Below are positions 40,565 through 51,830 of a stretch of DNA of 64,000 bases, piece after piece (position 1 is the first letter of the stretch; the number at the start of each line of letters is the position of its first letter). The stretch comes from Pectinophora gossypiella. Its lineage: Eukaryota; Arthropoda; Insecta; Lepidoptera; Gelechiidae. The stretch is taken from positions 7,138,672 through 7,202,671 of the forward strand of contig NC_065405.1 of assembly GCF_024362695.1 (NCBI RefSeq), written 5' to 3'. The translations under genes and the position numbers were made by a program. A model generated the notes under the pieces. The model saw only the letters and a list, made by a program, of their open reading frames with translations. It did no database searches and was not told the origin of the DNA.

Positions 40565-43500
40565 ATGTGGTCTGTGGCCAATAAGTAAGTTGTACAGTTA
40601 TATTCGGTAAAAATATAGAATAAGTACCTAACAAATCATTGCAAATTCTAGGGCCGAATGCTATGACTGTGCTAAATGCAAATGTTACAAAGATTGTCCA
40701 GAATTTAAAAAAGTGGCGGAATTTAAAAAAGTTGGTCTTGATGTTTATTTACACAACAAACATTCCTCTGATGATCAGGTACGTGAATTTATAATACAGG
40801 TTTTAGCAAATAGATAAAATCTAAGTCATAAGATTCAATTAGAAGTAGATAGTTATTTGCTGAACAAGTGAGTAATGTTATGTTTTATGTGCCCAGTTTA
40901 AATCACGAACTAGCAGACACATGCAGAGGCATCGTATCCTACACGAATCGTACGTAATACTCGCGTAGGACGATAGCAATACGAACATGTACCTACATAT
41001 TATGTTCAAAGGAATAGAGGTGCTGCTGCGAATCATGATTTTTATTGTACTCATTACGATAATCGTAGCGTAGGTACTCACTGGCGTGAAATAATTAGTT
41101 TGAAAACTACTTTAAGTACCTTTGTTTTCTTTTATTTAGGTGGAATAAAGTATATTTTCTATTTTTACTTACTACTAACCTTACTTAAAATAATACCTTT
41201 CAATTTTTTTCGATATTTACATTTTTTCGATAACCCTCAGCGCTCCCTGCCGCGTTTAATGTCATATGTGGCAAATCTAAGTACAAAAGTTACGTCAAAA
41301 TAACGATATTGCACGAGGATACGATTCAGTTGTAAAACTCTGCAGGTCTCGTACTCAGAAAGGCTCAGGGACTTAGGTTGGGTTGAAAGTTCGACTATTA
41401 AGTACTTATTCAAAAAGTTCGACTTTTGGTTGCAGACTGACCGTACTACTGCAGGTCCACCTGACAGTCATATTAAGAAGGATGTTTTCATTTTACATAA
41501 TACGAGTGACGCGAATATCGTACCAGCTGATTTCGTTTCGGCGTTTGGTAACATCACATTATATTACATCAACTGTAATTAAAAGCAAACTTATGTACTT
41601 AATTTAAGTATGTTTTCTTTTTCAGATATTAACAATATCAACTGTTTACGGTGTCGACATATAGCAAAAAATATACAAAATCTATTACAAGGAGTCCATG
41701 TCGTGGATAAAAAGACCATCAGAGGTGTATGTCATCATTGCATGACGATGCTTCGATCTCGCCGTCCTTGTTATGAATGTCAAAAAATCGCGGCACAATT
41801 TGCTGGTAGTCCCGCTATGAAACAAAGACTTGAAAAATTTATAGACAAAACTCATAGACTGGACGAATTAGCCACTAGCAAGGGTATTAAAAAAGATCTC
41901 CATAAATATGCGACCTCAAAAGTGGAAAAAATTACTTTGAGCGAAAAACGTGATCAGGAAAAAATTGTTGGCGCTGGCAAAAAGCAAGATCTAGGTGAAT
42001 TAGCCAGCGGTGTTTATAAAAGACAACTTGACCAATATGTCCCAGGTACTAGCGGTCGACAAGGTCATGGTGAACCCACCATTGCTACTACACATAAAAG
42101 GTCAGGTAAGGTTGCCGTAGGTACCAGTACGAGACAAGAACTTGATGACTTGACGACCGGCACCTACAAAAAATACCTCGATAGATTTGTCCCAGGTACT
42201 GGCATAATTAAGGATCATGATGTAATAGGTACCGGTGTTTATAAAACACATGTCGATAGATTTACTCCCAGAACTGGAATACAACAGGATCTCGATGCTT
42301 TGGCCACCGATGCATATATTTTTTACAAAACGAAAAGACAATTGAATAGATTTTCGCCCGATACAGGCATTAGACAAGATCTTGATGAGTTCGTCACCGG
42401 TATCTATAGGAGACAACATTTCGACAAATTTGCCACGGGCCGAAATCAAGATCGTAGTGAATTTGTTGCTAGTGTAGGGATGCAAACAGATCGTGACGAA
42501 TTGTCTCCTCGAACAGTAACAAAAAAAGATATTCACGCCGGAAAGCTCAGACTTGTTACCAGTCTATTTGACTGGCCGACTAGGGATAAACAATCTAAAC
42601 TAATTACTACGCGAATTTCGTCTGAAGCAGACTTAGGTCGAGAGATAGCAAGCACATCTACAGCGGGACCTGAACGTGATATAGAACCAATGTTTTTAAT
42701 AAGAAAAAAACATAAAACTCACACTAAAGACTTTTTTGATACTTTGTCGGTACGTGAAGAGCCTGTATTATTAGTAAGTAAAAAGACTAGCCCACAAAGA
42801 CCACAAAAAAGTGGGTTTCCTGATACAGAAGACCAACATGTTTACAAAAGTGAAGATTTTTCATTACAGAAGATTAAAAAACTTAGATCAAGTGTACACA
42901 AAACAGACACAGTGAAATTTAAATCTACGCCAGATTATTTTCAACCAGAAAAACATCAACCTGTTCTAAAGCCGAAATCGAAAATGACACCATTTGTTTC
43001 TAAATCTTCATCTACTGTAACAACCGAACAATACCAACGACATTTAGTGTCAAAATCATTTGTACGTAAACATATCGATTTAAAAAGAAAAGAGAGAAAA
43101 TTGAGTTTCAGAGAAAGCAAAGCCACTTTAAAGAAACCTAGATTAGACTTGCCAGCTCATGATGCAACATTATCTGTTCAAAATAAAACGGCTCCGGGAA
43201 TAATGAAGTTAAGTCGAAAAAGTGTTAGAACACTGGCTTCAAAACAATCAAGTATAGGTCCACGTCCCGCTGTTGTAAAATCGGTTTTTAAATACGAATT
43301 TTACAAAAAATCTAAAAGGAATCTTGCTCGGCATATAAGTTCGACTGAATTGCTCGGTGATATAAAAGATAAATTACCATCGAGACTGAGAGAAAAAGCG
43401 AAACGTCGGGAATCTCTAGGAAAGAAAAAAGAAAAAGAAGAACTTTCAAAAGAAGAAGAAGCTAAATTAATGTTTGAAAGAGCGCTAGAAGAAGGAAGGA

Positions 43501-46500
43501 AAAGAAAAAAAAATAAAGGAGACGAAGTGATTGTTGATAAACACAAAGTTGAACTTCAACGCGCACAAGAAAAGGAATTAGAGTTAAAGAGACAGGAACA
43601 ACAAAAACGTATAAATGAAATGAAAGCTGAACAACGAGAAATCAATAAAACAAAAAAAGAAGTAGAAGAACAGGCAAAGAACTTACCAGGACGTGAAACG
43701 CAAATGGAAGTAAAACTAAAACAAGATAAAATAAGAGGAGATAAAACGAGCGATGAGATGAAAGATGCCAAAAAAGAAGCGAAGACGAGAGACGAGAAAA
43801 CAAAAGAAGATAAGTCAAAAGAACAGAAAATTAGAGAACAGAACGCAAAAGAGGAAAAAACAAAAGAAGGTAAAATAAAAGAACATAAAACAGTTGATGA
43901 AAAAATAATCGAAGATATAACAGAAGAAGGCAAAATTAAAGAAGCGCAAACAAAAGAAGAGAAATCACAAGAAATGAAAACGCAAGAAGCGAAAACACTA
44001 GAGGAAAAAATAAAGGCAGACAAAATGAATGCAAGAAAGTCTAAGGAACAAGGAATAGGAAAAACAGACCATGGAACTCAATATAGCAGAGATTTACAAG
44101 ATCCTGAGACAGAACAAGAAGAACAACAAAAAATGATGAAAGAGTACTTAGAGAGACAAGAAAAACTGAAAGAAGAAGAAAAACAGAAAGAATTGCTTCA
44201 AGTTAAAAAAGTATTAGAAAAACAAGAGGCTGAGAAACAAAAAGCTTTATTAGAAGATAAACGGAAAAAAGAAAAAGAGGATATGCTACAGAAAAAGCGT
44301 GATAAAGCGGCCAAACTTGAAACAGCAACAGAACTAAAAAGTCAAAAAAAAGAAGGTCAAATAGATCTATCCAAAGACACCAAACCGAAAAAGGCGCTGA
44401 AAGAAAAGCAAGCATATGATTTAAAAGCTCTAGATAATTATCTCCGCAAAGAACAGAAAGAATTGGCTGTTGGACTTAAACTGAGGAAAGAGGAGGATGA
44501 ATATACACATAAAGTTCGTCAACTTGTTCATAATAAATTTCAAGACATTAAAACAGAAACACCTATTAAATTGGCCTATAAATCAATAACTGATATGGTG
44601 AAACCAGGAGCAATTAAGGCAGAACAAATACGTAAAGCATCAATTGTGTCAAAATCTGACGGACAGTACGTGGAACTACCTTTCAAATCAATTCGATTGC
44701 GTGCAACATCTCTTGACCACCTGATTCATAAATTAGTTAGTGTAAAACAAGGTGTTAGTAAGCAACAGGGAATAGATATCCCAACCGCCGCCGCAATCTT
44801 ATCCCTAATTGCCCTAAAACACTTCGAACATGATCATGGAAAAACTTCTACTTGTTTAATTTGCTCTCATTCAGATTTGGAACTGGAACTTCTAGAATTA
44901 GCTAAAGAAATGGAAGAACTAACCGAACCTGAAGTAATAATAGGCAACGAAGTCCTGCCAGTTAATAGAGCAACTATACCCATTATCAAAATGGAAGAAG
45001 ATAAGGGATTAGTGCCCCTTGTTTTTAAGTCTATTTTCAAAGCAAAGGCTTCACCAGATGAGCTTACTGGGATCCAATTGGAAGAACAAGTTATATCAAA
45101 GTCATCAAAAGCGAAGTCAATGAAAGAAGTAAGCTTTATTATAATACTTTGCAGAACGGCATCATTTTGTGAGACAGCTTAATCATCTATAAGTAGTTCA
45201 AAATTCTTAAAGTGCAGTCAGATAGATAATATTAAGCGTAGGCTGACCAATTGACCATATTTAAATAGTTTATTTCATAGTTTAGGCGTTGACTATTCTT
45301 AACAAACCCACAATTTTGTCGATAGCTTTAAAAAAATCACGCGAACAATGCGCCACAATTATGAAATAATGTGTATTGTTCCAAAAGATATTTTCCCTTA
45401 GAGCACAAAAGCAACCTAAAGTGTAAACCAAGATAGGCAGGTCGTAGATAGATAGCAACTATGAAGCTAAGAAACACCATGTAGCAGACGAGGTAGATTT
45501 AAAAACTACTTACTTCAATCTTCGCTTATTTATTTTATGAATAGTAGTTACTACATAGATAGTTGCTTTAATATTGTTTATTTTTTAGGAAACATTTCCT
45601 CCTAAAGGAATCATACGATATGCATTATCTGATAGAACATTTATAGACAAAGGATGGACTATGCTACCTACTGAAAAAGTAGTTCGTAAGGTACATTAAC
45701 TTGCACATTGTATAAAATAAATTTGGAGATAAACGCTATAATGGGATCATCTCTGGAAGCTGTCTCATGAATTTCTAAATCACGAATTTAAGATTCACTC
45801 TCTTGTCGATGTAGCCCTCTCCATGCTACTTTTTAGGGAAAAATAGGGCCGTGCTTTCCCTCTTGCCTTCCACCCCGCAGTACTCTGTCTGATTCGAGTG
45901 GAATGGCGCCCAGAGTAGTCTATTTCAAAGCCCCACTAGGACTCCTGTTCTCCGACTCTCAATAGTACTGACAGGTTACTGCCGCCCTCTGTCAGGTTTC
46001 AGGTTACACTCCCTGTGACTCGCCTCTACCGTCGTGCATTACTGTACCGATGGCTCCCATCCCTGCATCTGTAACCGTTGAGGTCTTCACGTAGGTCTTC
46101 GTCCCTATTCGAACTCATCTCACTCCGGCCTACTCAAGTAAGAGGAGCCCATCCCCGCGGCAAGGACACGTCGAACAGGAATTGCCCCAACGGAAGGAGA
46201 GAAGATGACTTTGTCTGTCTCCCTTGGGGCCGAGTTAATGGTCTTGTATGAAACCAAAACCAAATGCAATTTTCATGTAATTATTAAAAGCAAATGCAAA
46301 ATAAAAAATACCTCCTGAAACATCTTTTAATAATATGCATATGTAGATGAACATTTACCGCATGCGGCCTGCCCGACCAGAGTTCGACTGGTTCGCCCAC
46401 AATAAGAAGAAGGGCTTCATGCGATACGACGACGGTCATAAGTTAGCAGAATTTGACGATAACGGCCGCGGTCGCTGGTACTACCGCAATGGCAGGCTGG

Positions 46501-48599
46501 CCCTCGACTACTACAATGCTGAAGGTAAATTTTACACTTCAACAGAATGGGGTTAAAGAGGCCACACCGAAGCAAATCATCTAAAAAACAATATTGCTAT
46601 TTGACATTTCGTTGACATTACGCATTTATTTTTATATGCGCAAAATAATATCAAATAGCAATTGTTTTTTTAATTAATAACTCGATGTAGCCATTTTAAC
46701 CCCCCTATTTGCAAAGAATATTGTCAAGATCGCTAGCTTCAGTTCATTATAACTATTCAGTAAACGGACTACAGTTGGACATTCTCATAAGGAAATACAT
46801 ATTCTTACCTAAATACATTGATGTACTTATAAATGTGTTGTTACTAATGTTAACCTCATTATATACAAAATAGAATTCTTTCTATTTTATTCATCTGTCA
46901 TTGTCAAAGTAATTCATCGTCGGGGACCTAAGTCGGAGACGAATGTTCGACCCATGCATATCGCTCGACCTTTCGACAAATATCGCTTACTGTAAGATAG
47001 CACTTATTATTTCAATTCGCCTTAACTAAGCCAGGCAAGGGTCTGAGACCATACAGAAGCAACCTCACATCCGAACTCGACTCTGTCCTCAGTTGAGGAC
47101 ACCGAGACCACCTCAAGGCCTTCCTCAAACTCAGCACAAAATCAGTATTCTAAGAGGGCGCGTCAACCTTAACTCGAGTTTAATTTACCTATTATTATGG
47201 CATATTTTATTTTATGTATTACGTAAATGTCAACTTAAATGAATGTGGCGAGTGGAGAAAGAGTCCGTGAACATCTTATAATTGATTTCAGTAATTTAAT
47301 CCTTAATGTAAACGTTCAAATTAAGCCTAAGCCTTGTCTTCAGTTCTCAAACTAATAATAGATTTAGATTTAATATTCAATTAAGTTTAGGTAAGGGGAA
47401 AAATAAAATGTAAGTAATATTTTTTTCAGAACTTAATGCTCAGCAAAGATACGTAGTACACAGTAGTGGAGAGCCAGATGCTCGGGGCAGATCACAGCCG
47501 CTTACTATACTAGCCACATTCGACTATTTAGGAAACGGCGTTGTGTTTGATCACTCTGGGAAAATACGGTGAATGATGATTTTTTTTTACAACATAAGTA
47601 AGCTGCTGGATGCGGGCAGCGCAGGACCGATCGTCGTGGAGATCCTTGGTCCCTCAAGGAGGCCTATGCCCAGCAGTGGGCGTCATACGGCTGATGATGA
47701 AGTAACGTTTAATTTCTCATTACTTACTCATTACATTATTTGCAAATTAAATATCAGCCTAGGGAACTAGGCATCGATAGTTTGACGAAATATTGAGATC
47801 TTAAAATCCATAAAGCACATACTTAAAGAAATATTTCTGCCATTAATAATAGCTACTATAAGTAATTACCTATTTCAGACTTAAGTATAATCAAACAGAA
47901 GGGATTCTCTTAGATCGAGGCATAGGCCCCGTAACACACTGGAAATGGCATTCTCTCAACGATCCTCCTGAGCTGCGGCAAGTCATGATTGATACAAAGA
48001 GAAAATATAAAGATCCTGCAATAATGGAAATGGAGAACGACAAAGAGTATATAGCGACAGACCAGGAAGATATGTTAGCAATAGAATTTGAGAATTACGT
48101 TAAAGAAAGAAGCAATACGGTAAAGCGAAGTAATAACGCATTTAAACCATATCAAATCAAAATGAAAGCACTAAAGATCAACAAATACTTTTCACTGAGA
48201 GTAGCGGATCAGACCAATATATATCTAACATACAAAGACGGATCGACAAACCTAAAATTGAACTTAGGTATGGTACTGGATCATAGAGAAGTTATAGATA
48301 CGAATATTGATGAAGTGGGAAATATTGCTACGAGTAGTGTAGTACGGTACCCGGCTGAGACTGACAGCGTGGCACAGTTGCATCTCAGCCTTGCTAATGC
48401 TCAGAAATTGGATCGCGGGCGTACGCAGCGCGACCAGTGGCTACGTCCTACGCCTGCCGTCGCCAGCGCGGACCAGCTGGTGGCCGCCACGTCACGGCCG
48501 CTGCGGCCGCCGTTACAAACAACTAAATCCGGCGCAAATTGTGTATGTAAACGTAAAGCTGTTACAAGTAATCTGTATTATAACACCCGTATTGTCTAG
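40565..48599 (+). CDS. ERICH6/FAM194-like protein, paralogue B
   Basis: Eight exons: 40565-40584, 40652-40778, 41436-41547, 41626-45128, 45589-45690, 46347-46524, 47430-47568 and 47879-48599, giving 1633 residues, the largest of the three. Exon 2 is Cys-rich (CYDCAKCKCYKDC). Exon 4 (1168 residues) begins with three CxxC pairs (CLRC, CHHC, CYEC), then carries degenerate repeats of about 27-30 residues around YK-x3-D-x-F-x-P-x-TG (residues 209-378). A long Lys/Glu coiled-coil-like region follows (roughly 600-1050), and near its end an H-rich CxxC motif (HDHGK, CLIC). Exons 5-8 encode the FAM194 domain (RYALSDRTFIDKGW, MRPARPEFDWF, FDYLGNGVVFDHSGKIR, THWKWHSLNDPP). Intron phases are identical to those of paralogues A and C. 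If intron 4 is retained the frame ends at 45182. Function unknown. Confidence 0.85.
45691..46346. other. intron 5 of paralogue B with a GC-richer segment
   Basis: About 45830-46240 is clearly GC-richer than its surroundings and full of short pyrimidine-rich blocks (CTCCGACTC, CCCGCAGTACTC). It has no supported reading frame. It may be a fragment of a mobile element, but no ends, target duplication or second copy were found in the window. Confidence 0.3.
46549..46705. mobile_element. MITE related to 128-284
   Basis: Begins GGGGTTAAAGAGGCCACACC and ends GTAGCCATTTTAACCCCCC. The AAGCAAATCATCTAAAAAAC and AATATTGCTATTTGACATTT blocks match the copy at 128-284. The right arm is more decayed than in that copy. 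It lies in paralogue B intron 6. Confidence 0.7.
47605..47702 (+). mobile_element. 3' end of a non-LTR element or SINE
   Basis: The block GGAGGCCTATGCCCAGCAGT, GGGCGTCATACGGCTGATGA and the GATGA end are typical of lepidopteran non-LTR 3' tails (family recognition, not proven). The same CCCAGCAGTGGG core ends the SINEs at 32644 and 39441. It lies in paralogue B intron 7 and is 5'-truncated. Confidence 0.55.
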
Positions 48600-50019
48600 T
48601 ATTCATAATTAAATACTTATGTTATTATTCACATGCTTGAGTTTTTTTTTATTTTACACCACCTCTCAGAATTCATCTAATAAGGTGTCACTTGAAGCGT
48701 CTTGATTATCCGGTTATCTTTGTTACTTATAGGCTATTTGACGTCACGCTAAATTCAGTATGGCGCCCTTTAGAGGACCTATACTGAGGACCAAAGGATT
48801 TTTTTCGAATGTTAGTATGTTGGGTAAAGGGCTTAATTTGCACCTTTCAAATATGTACATATTAACTAGCTTCTATTTGCGGATTTCCTTGTATTTCGAT
48901 AATTAAGTCAATGTGGTGAAGACCGTCTGGGCTAAAAGACCGTCTATTGCCAATAACTTCTAAATTTGAATAACTAGCGCCTTACGTCTCTGTCGATAAA
49001 ACACTCCATAAAGAGCCAGTCCGAACTAAAAACCGTGGATGGCGCTAGTATGATTAGTTTGGACAATATCGGTCCTGCAATTTTTTTTACCATTTCGCGC
49101 TTCATAATGCAGTGGCCAGTGGCGGATTTTTGATCAAATAAGTGGCAAGTCGGAGGATTTTCAGAAGTTTTTCTGATCACTTAGGTTATTTATTGATCCA
49201 TTAATGTATTCGTTAAACATAATGCAAGAATATAGCTTTTATTTAGAATTTATACCCGTGTGAAATTTTAAATTAGAAAATATAATAGTTGGGAAGACCG
49301 TCTACATTAAGAGAGGGAAGTCCGTCATATGCCGATCTTGCCTCAATCCAGATATTGTCAACTACTACAGCAGAGCGTATTTTATGCAAGACTAGTGAGA
49401 TAGTATTTTGTGTTCCATTCTGTTAATATTTTGTATTTGTGTGTGTTCACATTATAAATTACTGACTTATACCTAATATATTAAGTAATATGTACGTCAC
49501 AGAGTCTACCACCAGACAATCAAGACGCTTTTTAGTGACACCTTATTTGTTTAACTCTGATAAGTGCTTTAGGGGTGCTGTAGGGGTTAGGAGGGAACAA
49601 ACGTGTATACACACATACATACATACAAAGCGCATAACCCTCCTTTTGTTTCACCGCAGTCGGGTAAACAATATGACGAAATGTTTACAACCACTGTCAC
49701 CAAAGACATGCCGGTCTTACCTTGTTTTATAAAAATAACCATTATCCCTGTAATGAAAGCCTTATTCATAAATCGGTAAAGTATAGGTGTACCAGAATCT
49801 GATGGCAAATGGGGAAATAAAATTTCTATAGTAAGCAACACTCGGGTAATTGGATGAAAACGTCTTGATACTTTTTATTTTTTACCTATTGACGGACAAT
49901 ATGGACATTATATAAAGTACTTATTGTATGCAATACAGTATTGCTTTCGTTCTATTTTTTGCCCTGTCGTGTCCAGTATTGTCCGCCCGGTCGTCTTGTG
50001 AACGCTAACGCCTGAATGT
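48600..50019. other. intergenic after paralogue B, no gene seen
   Basis: AT-rich sequence without supported exons. The motif GAAGACCGTCT occurs twice (near 48918 and 49293), with related AAGACCGTCT and AAGTCCGTC, which suggests a decayed repeat. A short ACAT microsatellite lies near 49612-49627. Confidence 0.4.
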
Positions 50020-50221
50020 GAGTTTGTCTGTTTATCCACTCATCACGTCAAAACTAAGCAACGGATCGACTTGAGATTTTGTATGGAGATAAATGGAATG
50101 GAACATACGCTATTTTTTATCCCGGGAAAATAATTGCGGGATTTCTGAAAAACCTCTAGATTCCAACAGTTGCTTGAAGCGATAGATGTCGCTAGCGAAG
50201 CTGCGGGCAAAATCTAGCTAG
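50020..50221 (+). mobile_element. Helitron-like 3' end
   Basis: The segment contains TTTGTCTGTTTATCCACTCA, GATTTTGTATGGAGAT, ATCCCGGGAAAATAATTGCG and GCGAAGCTGCGGGCAAAATC, and ends in CTAG before T. These match the usual order of lepidopteran Helitron 3' ends, which finish CTRR and insert before T. The left boundary is approximate. Confidence 0.6.
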
Positions 50222-50272
50222 TGTAGGTAGGTATATATAAAAAAAACAAAATATTTATGAAAAGATCACTTA

Positions 50273-50640
50273 TATTATGCTATTTCCAAATCAAAACTCT
50301 CCTGGTTATTTGTTTTCTTTCCACCTCTCTTCTTTTTACCGGGTGCACTAAATACACTTCCATTCGGTCTACCTTCAGCAATTATTCGTCGTATGGTAGT
50401 GCTAGGAACTCCTATAAACAGGTCACAGGTTAGTAACTAATAATATAGGAAAAATATATTCAAGTATTAAGACTAGTTAGTCCTACTTACCGGTCAACTT
50501 TGGACGCGATTTAAAATCGAAGATTGCGGTTGATCTCCAACTGCTTCTTCACTAATTTTACAATAAACAATGTAAACAATCTTTCTTGCTTGTGATCGAA
50601 GTGGTTTTTTTCGATATTCTTATGAAATTCAGAATAGTTT
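50273..50640 (-). pseudogene. relic of a Tc1/IS630-type transposase N-terminal HTH
   Basis: On the minus strand a segment reading KKPLRSQARKIVYIVYC and then, in another frame, PKLTG is followed after a GTAAGT...TATAG interval (about 50413-50490) by GVPSTTIRRIIAEGR and SAPGKKRGGKKT, ending in a stop. This resembles the N-terminal helix-turn-helix of Tc1/IS630-like transposases. The frame shifts before the intron-like gap and the catalytic domain is absent, so the copy is non-functional. The family assignment is tentative. Confidence 0.4.
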
Positions 50641-50834
50641 CAAGGAATCTTTGGAAAATCTCAGTATTGTTGACAAAACATGTACTTCGACATGACAGGA
50701 GACAGTTTAATATTACCATAGGAAAATCAATATTTTTTTTACTTTTTTTATGCCATCAGATGCTGGTAGACCTATAGCTTATACTAGTAAATAGCTATCA
50801 GAGCTACAATAGTAACTTTTTAAAATGATTTCAG

Positions 50835-50992
50835 TCGTCAAAGTCGCGATCTCGTTCAGCGACGCCCGAGTCAGCGGAAGCGGCGGGAATTGAGGCAGCA
50901 AATACTGCTTCACGTCTACGCCGTCTTACCGACGAACTACGTGCTTCACGGATTGCTGAACGCCAACGAAGACAACAAGCCACTGCTAGGCG
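50835..50992 (+). CDS. orphan GC-rich coding exon 1
   Basis: A 158-bp open segment bounded by TTTCAG before and GTAATA after. It encodes an Arg/Ser/Ala-rich stretch that starts SSKSRSRSATPESAEAAG and ends in an Arg/Gln-rich helix (RIAERQRRQQATARR). Its GC content is well above that of its surroundings. It ends in phase 2, which fits the next segment at 51183. No start-codon exon was found upstream, and I do not recognise the protein. Confidence 0.5.
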
Positions 50993-51182
50993 GTAATAAT
51001 TCATCACCTTATTTCTACTGTTTCCAATCATCTTCATATTTATGGTGGTATAAAGTGGTATACATGGGATCTTTCAGAGGCATAGTGATAATAATACTGT
51101 CCTGTCATAATTATTAATAATAAATAAATCTGTGGTCCTGTGTTCAATAAGCAATAAGTAAACAAATAAATGTTATTTTCAG

Positions 51183-51303
51183 AGCCATGTCGACGGAGCC
51201 TCGCGACACGCTCACGGTGACGCCTGTGTCTACGCGCACACCATCTCGCGCGCCGTCACTCAAGAAGCGGTCAATTTCCCTCGAACAAACAACTAAGGAT
51301 CAG
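51183..51303 (+). CDS. orphan GC-rich coding exon 2
   Basis: Preceded by TTTTCAG and followed by GTAATT, this 121-bp segment continues the frame of 50835-50992 with AMSTEPRDTLTVTPVSTRT and then SLKKRSISLEQTTKDQ. If the donor is not used the frame stops nine bases later (TAG at 51310-51312), so it could also be a terminal exon. It would end in phase 0, incompatible with paralogue C exon 2 but compatible with its exons 3, 5 and 6. Confidence 0.5.
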
Positions 51304-51476
51304 GTAATTTAGATTTATTTCCTTTTGCAGTATATAACGTAGGTGAACGAACGGCCTTTCTGCCGAACATAGCATGTTGCTGGTAGACCTATACGTATCA
51401 AATTGGCATTGTTGGTTCAACTCCTGAAAGTATTTTCATACGTCTAGGCCTACGATTCGTATATTTTTCTGAAATT

Positions 51477-51591
51477 CTTCCGAATAGTGATGTTTAGAAG
51501 ATATAGCCGTGGTCATATGCTAATCTGTCCTAAAAGTTTTCTTAGCACGACATACGACCATGGCTGTCTGCCAAACATCACTATTCGGAAG
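51477..51591. repeat. 115-bp imperfect hairpin
   Basis: CTTCCGAATAGTGATGTTT at 51477-51495 is exactly complementary to 51573-51591, and inner blocks (GTGGTCATATG and CATACGACCA) also pair. ATT on both sides could be a 3-bp duplication. It may be a small MITE; no relatives were found in the window. Confidence 0.5.
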
Positions 51592-51830
51592 ATTACCTAC
51601 CTATTTTCTTGTTTCATACTTTTTAGAGCATGTTTTTTCCGTAGTCGGGTTTCATTTTTAAACTTTTATTTTTTATTCCTTCTTGTCAACAGTTGAAAAC
51701 AGTAATCGTATAATTATTTAATCAATTTCTATTTTGTTGAAGCTGGACGTCGTGATCCTGTTTTCTATAAGTGTTTACATTATTTTTGTTGTATTTTATT
51801 ATATTTTATCTTTATTTCCGGACTTTAAAA

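Noticed and set aside
49490..49732. Plus-strand 80-codon frame
   Set aside because: It crosses an ACAT microsatellite, has no splice context and shows no family similarity.
51304..51340. Terminal exon after 51303 using the acceptor TTTTGCAG near 51333
   Set aside because: The intron would be only about 25-30 bp, too short to splice.
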